From Jiulongibacter sp966250325 (GTDB lineage: Bacteria; Bacteroidota; Bacteroidia; Cytophagales; Spirosomataceae), in NCBI GenBank assembly GCA_966250325.1, contig CBINGY010000003.1, forward strand, positions 119,931 through 183,930: 64,000 nucleotides of DNA, written 5' to 3'. The notes beneath the pieces were generated by a model. The model made no database searches. It saw only the letters and a program-made list of their open reading frames with translations, and was not told where the DNA came from. Below, piece after piece: positions 8,992-17,194 of the stretch; position 1 is the stretch's first letter, and each line of letters starts with the position of its first letter. A program made the translations under genes and the position numbers.

Positions 8992-10206
8992 ATGCAGAAA
9001 GAAACTCCGGAAGGAACCATCCAAAACGAACGGATTTTTACCTCACATTACATCTTACTTTCACTTAGTTCCTTTCTTTTCTTTTCCAGCTTTAACATGC
9101 TTATTCCAGAGCTGCCCGATTATCTCAGCAGTTTTGGAGGGGCAGATTACAAGGGGCTGATTATCGGCCTGTTTACGGTTACTGCCGGTTTATCCAGACC
9201 GTTTAGCGGGCGACTCACCGACCGTTGGGGCCGTATTCCTGTTATGATGATAGGTTCACTGGTTTGTGTCATCTGCGGGTTATTTTATCCGGTGGCTCAG
9301 ACCGTATTTTTATTTCTGATGCTTCGACTGGTTCATGGCTTCTCTACGGGGTTCAAGCCAACGGCTACGGCGGCCTATATTGCAGATATTGTTCCGTTTG
9401 GCCGTAGGGGAGAGGCCATGGGTATTTATGGCTTTATTACGAGCACGGGGATGGCCTTCGGGCCTTTTCTGGGTAGCTGGGTGGCTGAAAGGTTTTCATT
9501 GAATATCTTATTCATGACCTCCTCTTTTCTGGCTTTTCTTTCTATGATCATCCTCATTTCTATGAAAGAAACTCTTCCCGAGTTGAAAAGAGAGAAATTT
9601 TCATTTCAGATGTTCAAGGTAGGGCGTTCAGATGTGTTTTATCCCAGGGTATGGCCGGTGGCAGTCGTAGTATTTCTTACTTCATTTGCCTACGGAACCA
9701 TCATAACCCTCACTCCCGATCTCAGCAAAATCATGGGTATCAAAAACAAAGGGCTTTATTTTTTGATCTTTACCCTTTCCTCGCTGCTAGCCCGAATAAC
9801 TGCAGGCAGAATTTCTGATCGCAAAGGGCGTGTCAATGTACTTCTTATTGGCAGTCTTCTCCTTTCACTCGCCATGCTGGCTACCTCAATTACCTCACAT
9901 ATTTATTTTTTCTTTGCCGGAGGTATCCTTTTTGGTTTGTCGTGGGGTATAGTCTCTCCTTCCTATCAGGCCTGGACCGTGGATCTCTCCACCGACGAAA
10001 CCCGGGGGAAGGCAATTGCCACCATGTATATTGCTCTGGAAGCCGGGATAGGTCTGGGTGCTATTCTTCCTATGTTTCTGTATGACAACAAACCTGATCA
10101 GATTGGCTATGCCTTTCAGGCGGGCATGCTCATGGCATTATTGGCTTTTGGGTTTCTTTACTGGTTTCAGAAATCCCGAAATTTAATTGAGACGAACAAA
10201 TCGTAG
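8992..10206 (+). CDS. Major facilitator superfamily transporter
   Basis: This is an inner-membrane secondary transporter with about 12 predicted helices over 404 residues. Two copies of the MFS motif A are visible, one per half: GRLTDRWGRIPVMM after helix 2 and GRISDRKGRVNVLL after helix 8. They mark the two-fold pseudo-repeat. The first helix begins at HYILLSLSSFLFFSSFNMLIPELP. The substrate cannot be read from sequence; the closest general type is the drug/sugar-like MFS_1 group. I chose the ATG at 8992 because the in-frame ATG at 8956 sits inside the guaB terminator hairpin. Confidence 0.88.
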   Translation: MQKETPEGTIQNERIFTSHYILLSLSSFLFFSSFNMLIPELPDYLSSFGGADYKGLIIGLFTVTAGLSRPFSGRLTDRWGRIPVMMIGSLVCVICGLFYPVAQTVFLFLMLRLVHGFSTGFKPTATAAYIADIVPFGRRGEAMGIYGFITSTGMAFGPFLGSWVAERFSLNILFMTSSFLAFLSMIILISMKETLPELKREKFSFQMFKVGRSDVFYPRVWPVAVVVFLTSFAYGTIITLTPDLSKIMGIKNKGLYFLIFTLSSLLARITAGRISDRKGRVNVLLIGSLLLSLAMLATSITSHIYFFFAGGILFGLSWGIVSPSYQAWTVDLSTDETRGKAIATMYIALEAGIGLGAILPMFLYDNKPDQIGYAFQAGMLMALLAFGFLYWFQKSRNLIETNKS

Positions 10207-10302
10207 GTATTGAATCTTTATTTGTCTGATTTCACTCCGTCATCTTCTTGCATTGGATAACTTTCCGGTTTTTGCTAATTTTCTGGAAATAATACCGACC
10301 TA

Positions 10303-11661
10303 ATGAACAAAAACAGACGTGAATTTGTACAGCAGGCAGCTATCGCCGCTGCTGCTCCTTTTGTTTTAAAGCCTTTTCAGATACTCAGTTCCTCCTCATT
10401 TTCAGCCAATGATAAAATCAGACTGGCAACTATTGGAATGGGAATTCAGGGGCATTACGACACACGCTCTGCTCTGGCCAATGAAGGGGTAGAATTTGTG
10501 GGTGCGGCCGACCTCTACACCGGAAGACTTGAACACCTGAAGGAGCTCTACGGAAAGGATTTTTATACGACCCGCGATTACCGCGAGCTATTACAGAGAA
10601 AAGACATTGATGCTGTCATTGTGGCTACCACCGATCACTGGCATGATACCATCACGATTGATGCATTGAAAGCCGGCAAACACGTCTATTGTGAAAAACC
10701 GATGGTTCAGCAGATTTCAGAAGGGCCTGCTGTTATAGATGCCTGGAGAAAATCAGGAAAAACGATGCAGGTGGGCAGTCAGCGTATCAGTGGCTCTGAT
10801 TTTCAAAAGGCCAAAGAGCTTATAGCTGCCGGGGCCATTGGGGAGATTAATTTTATAGAGGCTAGCTACGACCGTTTCAGTTCAATTGGTGCCTGGAACT
10901 ACAGTATTCCTCTCGATGCTTCTCCTGCGACAGTTGATTGGGATACTTACCTGAAGGATACCGCAAAAATCCCTTTTGATGCCAAAAAGTTTTTCAGATG
11001 GAGAAATTACCGGGAGTATGGTACGGGTGTGGCCGGTGACTTGTTTGTGCATTTAATTACGGGTGTACACTATGCGACGGGTTCACTGGGGCCAGAGCGG
11101 ATTTATGCTTCGGGTGGACTTACCTACTGGAAAGATGGCAGAAATGTACCCGATGTACTTGTGGGCGTACTCGATTATCCGAAAACGAACGCACATGCTG
11201 AATTTCAATTGGTGATGCGGGTTAATTTTGCCAATGCGGGAACAATTAACAATACCACCCGTATAATCGGCTCGGAAGGTCAGCTGGAGTTTGTTCGCGG
11301 TGGACTTAAAATGACAAACCGAAAACTACCGAAGGCACCTGGAATGGGAGGATATGACAGTCTTTTTACTTTCACCGAAGAGCAGCAGAAGGCTTATGAA
11401 AAACAATACAATTCCATGTATTCAGAAGATGATAAGAAAGCTCCCGATGTGAAGGAAGAGTTCTTTGCAAATCCCGAAGGACCAGGCGAACATGTTAGGC
11501 ATTTTGGTAATTTCTTTGAAAATATGCGTAAGAATAGTCAGGCCACGGTAGAAGATCCGGTATTTGGCTACCGGGCAGCAGCTCCTGTGCTGGCTTGTAA
11601 TGCCAGTTATTTTGAAAAGAAAACCTACTACTGGGATCCGGTGAGCATGAAATTGAAGTAG
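10303..11661 (+). CDS. Gfo/Idh/MocA-family oxidoreductase, Tat-exported
   Basis: This is a 452-residue NAD(P)-dependent oxidoreductase of the glucose-fructose oxidoreductase type. The N-terminus is a twin-arginine signal (NRREFVQQAAIAAAAPFV). It is followed by a Rossmann fold with GMGIQGH and the family motif CEKPM, whose Lys132 is the expected catalytic/cofactor residue. The second half contains the alpha/beta substrate domain (YREYGTGVAGDLFVHLITGVHYATG). Such Tat-exported paralogues are common in Cytophagales and Planctomycetes, and some act as glycosidases or sugar-modifying enzymes. The exact substrate is unknown. The gene ends with its own terminator. Confidence 0.9.
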   Translation: MNKNRREFVQQAAIAAAAPFVLKPFQILSSSSFSANDKIRLATIGMGIQGHYDTRSALANEGVEFVGAADLYTGRLEHLKELYGKDFYTTRDYRELLQRKDIDAVIVATTDHWHDTITIDALKAGKHVYCEKPMVQQISEGPAVIDAWRKSGKTMQVGSQRISGSDFQKAKELIAAGAIGEINFIEASYDRFSSIGAWNYSIPLDASPATVDWDTYLKDTAKIPFDAKKFFRWRNYREYGTGVAGDLFVHLITGVHYATGSLGPERIYASGGLTYWKDGRNVPDVLVGVLDYPKTNAHAEFQLVMRVNFANAGTINNTTRIIGSEGQLEFVRGGLKMTNRKLPKAPGMGGYDSLFTFTEEQQKAYEKQYNSMYSEDDKKAPDVKEEFFANPEGPGEHVRHFGNFFENMRKNSQATVEDPVFGYRAAAPVLACNASYFEKKTYYWDPVSMKLK

Positions 11662-11683
11662 TAGTTCAAAGAAATAGGTACAG

Positions 11684-11713
11684 GCAGTTTGTCAACGGGC
11701 AAGCTGCTTTTTT
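11684..11713 (+). terminator. Intrinsic terminator after the Gfo/Idh gene
   Basis: GCAGTTTG (11684-11691) pairs with CAAGCTGC (11700-11707) with one G-T wobble. The loop is 8 nt and six T residues follow. A TTG codon in frame with the next gene (11689) lies within the left arm, which weakens it as a start codon. Confidence 0.8.
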
Positions 11714-11718
11714 CAGTC

Positions 11719-12879
11719 ATGAGAGTAGCTTTTGGGATTGACCAGTTCATTTCTTCCGCAAAAAGGGAGAAGTATGGCCGCATTGGGCTAGTTACCAATG
11801 ATGCTGCCTATACCACGAAACATGAAAAATCAAGGACCGCCTTGCTGCAAGCTGGTTTTTCTGTTACAAAGTTATTTTCACCCGAACATGGAATTTCGGC
11901 AAGAGGGGCTGATGGAGCCTTTATGCCTGATGGATGCGATATTCTCACGGGATTGCCCATAATAAGTTTGTACGGTGAAAAGCTGGCTCCTTCCGGGGCA
12001 GATATGGAAGATATTGACACGGTACTTTTCGATATTCCCGACATTGGGCTGAGGTACTACACCTATTTATGGACCATGACGTATGTACTGGAAGCCTGTG
12101 CAGACTGGAATAAAAAATTGGTTATTCTCGATCGTCCTAATCCTTTGGGATCGGTGATGGAAGGTCCTATGCTGGACGAAGAGTATTGCAGTTCATTCAT
12201 TGGCAGATGGTCTTTGCCTGCCAGGCATGGGTGTACTCTGGGTGAACTAGCTTCATATTTCAATACCACGAGATCTCTTTATGCTGAACTGGAAGTAATA
12301 CCCTGTACGAATTGGTGTAGAGACATGAGCCATACAGAATGGGGCCTTGCGTTTGAGGCAACTTCGCCTGCAATCTGTTCGGATGAAAGTTTACTGGCAT
12401 ATCCCGTTACGGTTTTTGCTGAAGCCACTAATTTAAGTGAAGGAAGAGGCACTGAAGCTCCCTTTGCCAGGATAGGGGCTCCCTGGCTCAGGCAACCTGA
12501 CCTCAATCTCCTACTGCCTTTCTTACAAGGTATTGAGTTTAACGAGTGCCGGTTTACTCCATCAGAAGGCAAGTTTAATGGAATACTTTGTGAGGGCTTA
12601 GAAATTCGTATCACTGATCCAAAGTTATATCAGCCAGTTATAACAGGTTTATTGCTTTTCAAATTAATCAAAGATCAATACAGGGATTATTTTGCATGGA
12701 ATCCTTATCCAACCCGTGCCAATCCAGAAGGAAGCCGCCATCTTGATTTACTTACCGGTGTGGCAGATTCTGAAACTTTATTTGAACTTCCTTTTGATAT
12801 ATTTTTAGCTCAAGTAATTCAATTAACTCAAGTCAATGAGTTTTCAGAAGATATACATCCATTTTTAATTTATGACTGA
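11719..12879 (+). CDS. namZ: NamZ-type exo-beta-N-acetylmuramidase (DUF1343)
   Basis: DUF1343 proteins of the NamZ type release terminal MurNAc from peptidoglycan fragments (family GH171). The 386-residue product carries the characteristic segments RIGLVTNDAAYT, LFSPEHGISARGADG, SLYGEKLAPSGADMEDIDTVLFDIPDIGLRYYTYLWTM, ILDRPNPLG and LSEGRGTEAPFARIGAPW. The start is taken as the ATG of MRVAFGIDQF. The TTG 30 bp upstream lies in the previous gene's terminator. With this start there is no signal peptide, unlike many homologues, so the enzyme would be cytosolic unless exported otherwise. Its last 10 bp overlap the convergent DinB gene. Confidence 0.88.
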   Translation: MRVAFGIDQFISSAKREKYGRIGLVTNDAAYTTKHEKSRTALLQAGFSVTKLFSPEHGISARGADGAFMPDGCDILTGLPIISLYGEKLAPSGADMEDIDTVLFDIPDIGLRYYTYLWTMTYVLEACADWNKKLVILDRPNPLGSVMEGPMLDEEYCSSFIGRWSLPARHGCTLGELASYFNTTRSLYAELEVIPCTNWCRDMSHTEWGLAFEATSPAICSDESLLAYPVTVFAEATNLSEGRGTEAPFARIGAPWLRQPDLNLLLPFLQGIEFNECRFTPSEGKFNGILCEGLEIRITDPKLYQPVITGLLLFKLIKDQYRDYFAWNPYPTRANPEGSRHLDLLTGVADSETLFELPFDIFLAQVIQLTQVNEFSEDIHPFLIYD

Positions 12880-13415
12880 CGGGTATCTGTCTCGTTGATA
12901 TTTCTGCTGAGTATGCGGTCAATAGCCTTCTGATGATGCCTGATGTGATACTCCATGAACAGGAGATATTCCCGAACGCTTAAATATCCAAAAACCACAT
13001 GCGGTAGTCTCAGGTAGTCCAGTTGTAAATCACTCCATTTGTGGCAATTCTGAGTGACCTGTTCATGCTGTAAAACAAAAGCGTCAAGTTCAAACGCTTT
13101 ACTGGTATCGGGATGCATTCTGGGTTCAAAACCAGTAGTTTGCGGGAAGCTGGCTTCATGATAGGTTTTATCAAGCCATTCTTCACCTCTGAATGGCTTC
13201 AGATTTACTCCAAATCTTATCAGTAGTCCTGGTTTTGGTGCTTTTAAAGCCCGGTTAAAGAGCTTTGCACTGAGGGTAAGGTGTGCCAGGTTCTCTGCGA
13301 TGGACCATTTGTTTCCTATTCTCAGATAAAAATTTTCTTCGGTCACCGGCTTCAGCTTGCTTAAGAGGGACCTGGAAGTAGTTTGTATATTTTGGGTTAA
13401 CGTTTCCTTTTTCAT
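12870..13415 (-). CDS. DinB-superfamily protein
   Basis: This is a 181-residue four-helix-bundle protein of the DinB/YfiT type, metal-dependent enzymes often acting as thiol transferases or of unknown role. It shows the W-S-I-x-E-x-x-x-H block (KWSIAENLAHL, His45) and the C-terminal histidine pair in EYHIRHHQKAI (His157, His160 or His161), which together would bind one metal ion. The gene lies directly downstream of the TetR regulator. A near-copy of the TetR operator sits 6 bp ahead of its start codon, so it is likely part of the TetR regulon. It overlaps namZ by 10 bp at the 3' end. Confidence 0.82.
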   Translation of the reverse strand: MKKETLTQNIQTTSRSLLSKLKPVTEENFYLRIGNKWSIAENLAHLTLSAKLFNRALKAPKPGLLIRFGVNLKPFRGEEWLDKTYHEASFPQTTGFEPRMHPDTSKAFELDAFVLQHEQVTQNCHKWSDLQLDYLRLPHVVFGYLSVREYLLFMEYHIRHHQKAIDRILSRNINETDTRQS

Positions 13416-13420
13416 TTTAA

Positions 13421-13434
13421 CAAACGATTGTTCA
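13421..13434 (-). promoter_or_regulatory. Second, imperfect TetR operator (upstream of the DinB gene)
   Basis: CAAACGATTGTTCA matches 11 of 14 positions of the perfect palindrome found ahead of tetR. The left half CAAACGAT is identical. It lies between the tetR stop and the DinB start codon, in the untranslated leader. Confidence 0.55.
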
Positions 13435-13454
13435 ATAAAATGTCCAAATTTTTT

Positions 13455-14012
13455 TTATTTCATTTTAGCCAGTGTTCGCACAAATACATCTTTGAGATAT
13501 TGATCGTTTGCGAACAATTGACTTAACATTACGGCTCCTTCAAACTCCATTACTGCCTGTTCTGCCATCCTTTTTGAGGTGCCTTCGGCGTACTGGGTTT
13601 TGAAGATGGCAAACAGGGCATTTTCCCATCCCGAAAAAATAGCTTTGAGCGTATCTCTGAATTCCACAGTCTGCCCGTTGGTTTCAAGTACGGTATTCGC
13701 AGCAATACAGCCGCCATCCTGCTGAAGCATGAGTTCACCGATCTTCAACAAAAGATGTTTGAGACGATCTCTTTCAGGAAGGGATTGATCAAAGGCAATC
13801 GGAAAAACCTGATCGTTAAGCTGTGTCAGAATACTGTCAAGAACAGCAGACATCATTTTTTCCTTGCTATCAAAATAATGATAAAAACTTCCTTTCTGAA
13901 GTCCGCAGGCCTGTGCCAGATCACTCATGGAGGTATTGTAGTAACCATTCTGTCTGAAAACTTTCAGAGCAGTTTCTATAATCTCTTCGCGATTGGTTTT
14001 TATAACGGGCAT
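13455..14012 (-). CDS. TetR/AcrR-family transcriptional regulator
   Basis: This is a 185-residue one-component repressor. The N-terminal helix-turn-helix is typical (EIIETALKVFRQNGYYNTSMSDLAQACGLQKGSFYHYFDSKEKM, residues about 10-52). The recognition helix is around QKGSFYHYF. The C-terminal ligand domain is of the TetR_C type with the FEGAVMLSQL segment. A perfect 14-bp palindrome lies 31 bp upstream of the start, so autoregulation is likely. The DinB gene follows after 39 bp. The ligand cannot be predicted from sequence; family members commonly respond to small hydrophobic or electrophilic compounds. Confidence 0.93.
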   Translation of the reverse strand: MPVIKTNREEIIETALKVFRQNGYYNTSMSDLAQACGLQKGSFYHYFDSKEKMMSAVLDSILTQLNDQVFPIAFDQSLPERDRLKHLLLKIGELMLQQDGGCIAANTVLETNGQTVEFRDTLKAIFSGWENALFAIFKTQYAEGTSKRMAEQAVMEFEGAVMLSQLFANDQYLKDVFVRTLAKMK

Positions 14013-14043
14013 CTACAAATATCAGAAAGGAAGTACTATAAAA

Positions 14044-14057
14044 CAAACGATCGTTTG
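14044..14057. promoter_or_regulatory. Perfect palindromic TetR operator
   Basis: CAAACGATCGTTTG is an exact 14-bp palindrome centred between the tetR start codon (14012) and the end of the SGNH gene. Its size, symmetry and position are those of TetR-family autoregulatory operators. A degenerate copy lies upstream of the next gene. Confidence 0.75.
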
Positions 14058-14061
14058 GAAA

Positions 14062-14724
14062 TTATTGAATCACCGATTTCCACATCAAATCTGCCACAAG
14101 CCGATCTCCTTTCTCGTTAAGATGAACCCGGTCTGTAGTCAATATTCCTCTGTCTGCGTTTTCAGGATTATTTTTCAGTGCGTATTCATGAAATTCTTTT
14201 CTAAGGTCAATAAGCCCGCAGTTTTCGCTCTTTGCCAGATTGCGAATAATGGAAGAATAATAATTGAGGTCACCATCCTGCTGATTACTGTAATCGGTGC
14301 GTTCACCAATCGCAGCCGGTGTGCAGAGGGTTACTTCAATGTTCTGAGCTTTAAGTTTACCAATTACGGCTTTGTAAAAACGCTCAAATTTATCTGGATC
14401 TGTGCCGGTACCATAGCTGGCCTTGTGCCATACATCATTTACACCAACAAATATCACTACCGCATCAGGCTGTTGTTCAAGTACGTCTTTGTCCATTCTC
14501 AGGTAGAGGTCGTAAATTTTGTTTCCTCCAATGCCCGCTCCGCTTAATTCATATTTTTCACTCATGCCTTTGGACTTCAAGTCTTGCTGCATAAGAGTGA
14601 TGTAGCCTCCAGGGTTTACACCTGCCTGGGTTATAGAGTCGCCGAAGAAAATAATCTTTTTGGGTTTTACCGGAGTGAAAGCTATTGCCGTCATAAACAA
14701 GCCTAAAGCGATAAGGTATTTCAT
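14062..14724 (-). CDS. Secreted SGNH/GDSL hydrolase
   Basis: This is a 220-residue esterase or lipase-like enzyme. A signal peptide (MKYLIALGLFMTAIAF) precedes the four SGNH blocks: FFGDSITQ with nucleophile Ser30, GAGIGGN, FVGVNDVW, and DRVHLNEKGD with the Asp/His pair. The start is the ATG of MKYLIAL; the TTG three codons upstream is less likely. It resembles rhamnogalacturonan or acyl-glycan esterase types, but the substrate is unknown. The DUF6503 lipoprotein gene precedes it on the same strand after a 45-bp gap, so the two may be co-transcribed. Confidence 0.88.
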   Translation of the reverse strand: MKYLIALGLFMTAIAFTPVKPKKIIFFGDSITQAGVNPGGYITLMQQDLKSKGMSEKYELSGAGIGGNKIYDLYLRMDKDVLEQQPDAVVIFVGVNDVWHKASYGTGTDPDKFERFYKAVIGKLKAQNIEVTLCTPAAIGERTDYSNQQDGDLNYYSSIIRNLAKSENCGLIDLRKEFHEYALKNNPENADRGILTTDRVHLNEKGDRLVADLMWKSVIQ

Positions 14725-14769
14725 AAGATTCAATAGTAAGAATTGAGTAAGGGCTGCAAGCCCGTAGTT

Positions 14770-15498
14770 TTATTTTTTCAAAGTTAAATTTTCATTTTCA
14801 ATGGAGCTTAAGAGCGGCAGATCTCCTTTTTCAAAAAGTGTGGGTAGTTGGTCCAGAGGATAGTTTTGATCTTCCAGACCGTAATTGTTGTAATCTTGAA
14901 ACAGGAAACTGCCCGTTCGGTGCTGTCTTATTGATTCCCGAAAACGCACACCGCCACCGCTGGTTTCGTACGAATAGGCCAGATAGTCCATCATGCCGGT
15001 ATCCTGATTAATCCAGAAAAGGAAGACATCCTGATGGTCGTTGCCGCCACCTTCTTCATCAAAAGTAACTTTGATTTCGTCGTATTTCTTGCCAACAATT
15101 TCAACTTCTCTGGTCCACTCTTTGTTTACCGAGGCGTCATTGAGACCATTTGGCAAAAAGAGGAAATAGGCTACTGAGTTTACCGAGTTGCTAAACTTGG
15201 CCGCTGTGGTATCAGGAAGGTCGGATTTTTCTCCGTTGATAAGCCTGCTGAACGAGGTATTTGTGAGGATATCGGTAATGGTGTTTCCAGAGCTGTCGGT
15301 CTGAATTCTCTGGTAGATATATTGTCCGTTCTTCCGCTCAAAATCGTAGTGCATATCTCTGAAATCGAATTCCAGATGACAATTTTCATAGTCCTTGCCG
15401 CCATGGACCTCAATGGCCCTATCAACAATCTTCTGAACCTTTGATTCACAGGAGAACAAGACAATCGAACCAAGAAATAGCACCAGCAGTTTTTTCAT
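14770..15498 (-). CDS. DUF6503 lipoprotein
   Basis: The 242-residue product starts at the ATG of MKKLLVLFLGSIVLFSC (lipidated Cys17). The longer in-frame start seven codons upstream would spoil the signal sequence. The mature part opens with VDRAIEVHGGKDYENCHLEFDFR, the hallmark of DUF6503, and continues as a beta-rich protein with paired strands (HYDFERKNGQYIYQRI, VEIVGKKYDEIKVTF, VFLFWINQDTGMMDYLAYSY). This resembles the LolA/LolB-type half-barrel that carries lipids or lipoproteins. Its biological role has not been defined to my knowledge. It is the first gene of a likely two-gene unit with the SGNH hydrolase. Confidence 0.82.
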   Translation of the reverse strand: MKKLLVLFLGSIVLFSCESKVQKIVDRAIEVHGGKDYENCHLEFDFRDMHYDFERKNGQYIYQRIQTDSSGNTITDILTNTSFSRLINGEKSDLPDTTAAKFSNSVNSVAYFLFLPNGLNDASVNKEWTREVEIVGKKYDEIKVTFDEEGGGNDHQDVFLFWINQDTGMMDYLAYSYETSGGGVRFRESIRQHRTGSFLFQDYNNYGLEDQNYPLDQLPTLFEKGDLPLLSSIENENLTLKK

Positions 15499-15681
15499 TA
15501 CACAGAATCTTTGCACCAAAATAAGGCTTTACACGGTTTATTTTTAGAATCCAGGTCATGGAAAGTTAATTTCAACCAGCAAGCATAACACCGACGGGTA
15601 CTGGCTACTTTCAATGCTCCCCAGGAAGTTTAATTGATCAGCAGATTTCGGTGCCCGTAATTTTTACTGTTAATTTGCTCT
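15499..15681. other. Divergent intergenic region ahead of pnuC
   Basis: This is a 183-bp spacer between divergent genes. It carries a loose direct repeat (GGAAAGTTAATTTCAACCAG at 15560-15579 and GGAAGTTTAATTGATCAGCA at 15624-15643). I see no THI-box or TPP riboswitch core, although that element precedes some vitamin transporters in this phylum. Confidence 0.35.
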
Positions 15682-16344
15682 ATGTTGGATCTTTTTGACG
15701 TAAATGTGCCTCTATTTACCCTGCTGGGGTATCCCATGAGCTTTCTGGAGCTGCTTGCCACCATCACCGGGGCCTATGCGGTATGGCTTTCTACCCGTGA
15801 AAATGTGTGGAGCTGGATTGTAGGTCTGGTGAATGTGTGTCTGGCTTTTGTGATGTTTTTCCAGATTCAGCTTTACCCGGATATGTTTCTGCAGGTTTTC
15901 TTTTTCATTACGAATATCATTGGCTTCTGGCAGTGGAAGTTCCCTAAGGCAGCAGAGGCTAACTCAAATGATGAACTTCAAATTACGAAACTTAGCGTAA
16001 GACATTTTTCACTTATTACTGCAGCGGGAATTGCCGGAACGCTGGCCCTGGGTTCATTTTCCAAAAATTTACATGAAATAGCCCCCAAAGTATTCAGTTT
16101 GCCTTCAGCCTTCCCCTATATGGATTCTTTTACCACCGTGATGAGTATAGTAGCCACATTTATGCTGATCAGAAAAAAAGTAGAGGCCTGGTGGATATGG
16201 CTGGGTGTAGATGTAATTGCCACCTACATGTATTACATGAAAGAAGTGAAACTGTATGCTTTACTTTACTTTGTTTTTGTGATCATTGCCGTGTTTGGTG
16301 CTGTGGAATGGACCCGGAGATATAAGGCTCAGAAATCAGGATAA
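15682..16344 (+). CDS. pnuC: Nicotinamide riboside transporter PnuC
   Basis: PnuC imports nicotinamide riboside, or related vitamin precursors, by facilitated diffusion. The 220-residue membrane protein has about seven helices. The family signatures WSWIVGLVNVCLAFVMFF, FFFITNIIGFWQWKFP and WWIWLGVDVIATYMYYMKEVKLYALLYFVF include the conserved Trp/Asn residues that line the substrate site. Paralogues may instead carry thiamine (PnuT) or riboflavin. No riboswitch or linked biosynthetic gene resolves this, so the nicotinamide riboside assignment is by family. The last 9 bp overlap the convergent glycosyltransferase. Confidence 0.88.
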   Translation: MLDLFDVNVPLFTLLGYPMSFLELLATITGAYAVWLSTRENVWSWIVGLVNVCLAFVMFFQIQLYPDMFLQVFFFITNIIGFWQWKFPKAAEANSNDELQITKLSVRHFSLITAAGIAGTLALGSFSKNLHEIAPKVFSLPSAFPYMDSFTTVMSIVATFMLIRKKVEAWWIWLGVDVIATYMYYMKEVKLYALLYFVFVIIAVFGAVEWTRRYKAQKSG

Positions 16345-17076
16345 CAGTGACCAGTTTTTCAGACCGGTTCGGGCTAAAAAGTACCTGAGCGATACCCACA
16401 GCACGCCCAAACCATATTTTGAGCTTCTGACAAAATTGATAGAACTGGCTTCCTCAAAATATTTGGTAGGACAGGTAACTTCTGCTATCTCGTAGCCCTT
16501 CCAGAATATTTGAGCAATAATTTCATTGTCAAAGACAAAATCTTCATCGCATTTCTCAAAGTCAATGGAACGGAGTACCTCTGCCGAGAATGCCCGGTAT
16601 CCCGTGTGATATTCAGACAGCTTCTGATTCATTAGCAGGTTCTGGGAAAGCGTAAGTAACCGGTTTGCGAGGTATTTATATACGGGCATTCCGCCTTTAA
16701 GTGCTCCTTTGCCAAGGATACGTGAGCCAAACACCACAGGATAAAGATCTTCGCCAATTATGGAAGTCATGGCTCTGATTAATTTTGGCGTGTATTGATA
16801 ATCAGGATGTACCATAATAATTATCTCCCCTCCCAGCTCCAAAGCTTTTTTATAACAGGTTTTTTGATTCCCGCCATATCCGCGATTTTTTTCATGGGTT
16901 ATTACGTGATGAATGCCAAGCTTCTGGGCTATATCTGCGGTTTCATCGGGACTTGCATCATCTACCAGAATAACTTCATCGACCACATCGAGCGGGATCT
17001 CTTTATAGGTTTTTTCTATGGTTTTGGCAGCCTTATAGGCTGGCATTACGATCACCACTTTTTTATTCTTGTACAT
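16336..17076 (-). CDS. Family 2 glycosyltransferase, dolichol/polyprenyl-phosphate sugar synthase-like
   Basis: This is a 246-residue GT-A fold enzyme expected to move a sugar from a nucleotide donor to a polyprenyl phosphate or other acceptor. The opening VVIVMPAYKAAKTIEKTYKEI and VDDASPDET (Asp39/Asp40) bind the nucleotide. The metal-site motif reads MVHPDYQY, where many relatives have D-x-D; the HPDYQY form recurs in one GT2 subgroup. A conserved HTGYRAFS block and EDFVFDNEIIAQ follow. There is no C-terminal membrane pair, so it would be a peripheral inner-membrane enzyme. It is divergent from the TerC gene. Confidence 0.88.
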   Translation of the reverse strand: MYKNKKVVIVMPAYKAAKTIEKTYKEIPLDVVDEVILVDDASPDETADIAQKLGIHHVITHEKNRGYGGNQKTCYKKALELGGEIIIMVHPDYQYTPKLIRAMTSIIGEDLYPVVFGSRILGKGALKGGMPVYKYLANRLLTLSQNLLMNQKLSEYHTGYRAFSAEVLRSIDFEKCDEDFVFDNEIIAQIFWKGYEIAEVTCPTKYFEEASSINFVRSSKYGLGVLWVSLRYFLARTGLKNWSLLS

Positions 17077-17194
17077 GAGAAGAAACAGGATGTATCAGGC
17101 CGATCAAAGACCAGTTTTCGTGCCAAAATAGTTTAAGTTCAGAGATAATACTGCATTTTTGCAAGCCTTTTCGGGCCTAAAATATTGCAGACAG

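Noticed and set aside
13993..14547. Plus-strand frame of about 184 codons across tetR upstream and the SGNH gene
   Set aside because: It runs antisense to the clear SGNH hydrolase motifs, crosses the TetR operator and shows no recognisable domain.
15499..15681. TPP riboswitch ahead of pnuC
   Set aside because: The conserved CTGAGA and GAACCTGA-type core elements are not present.
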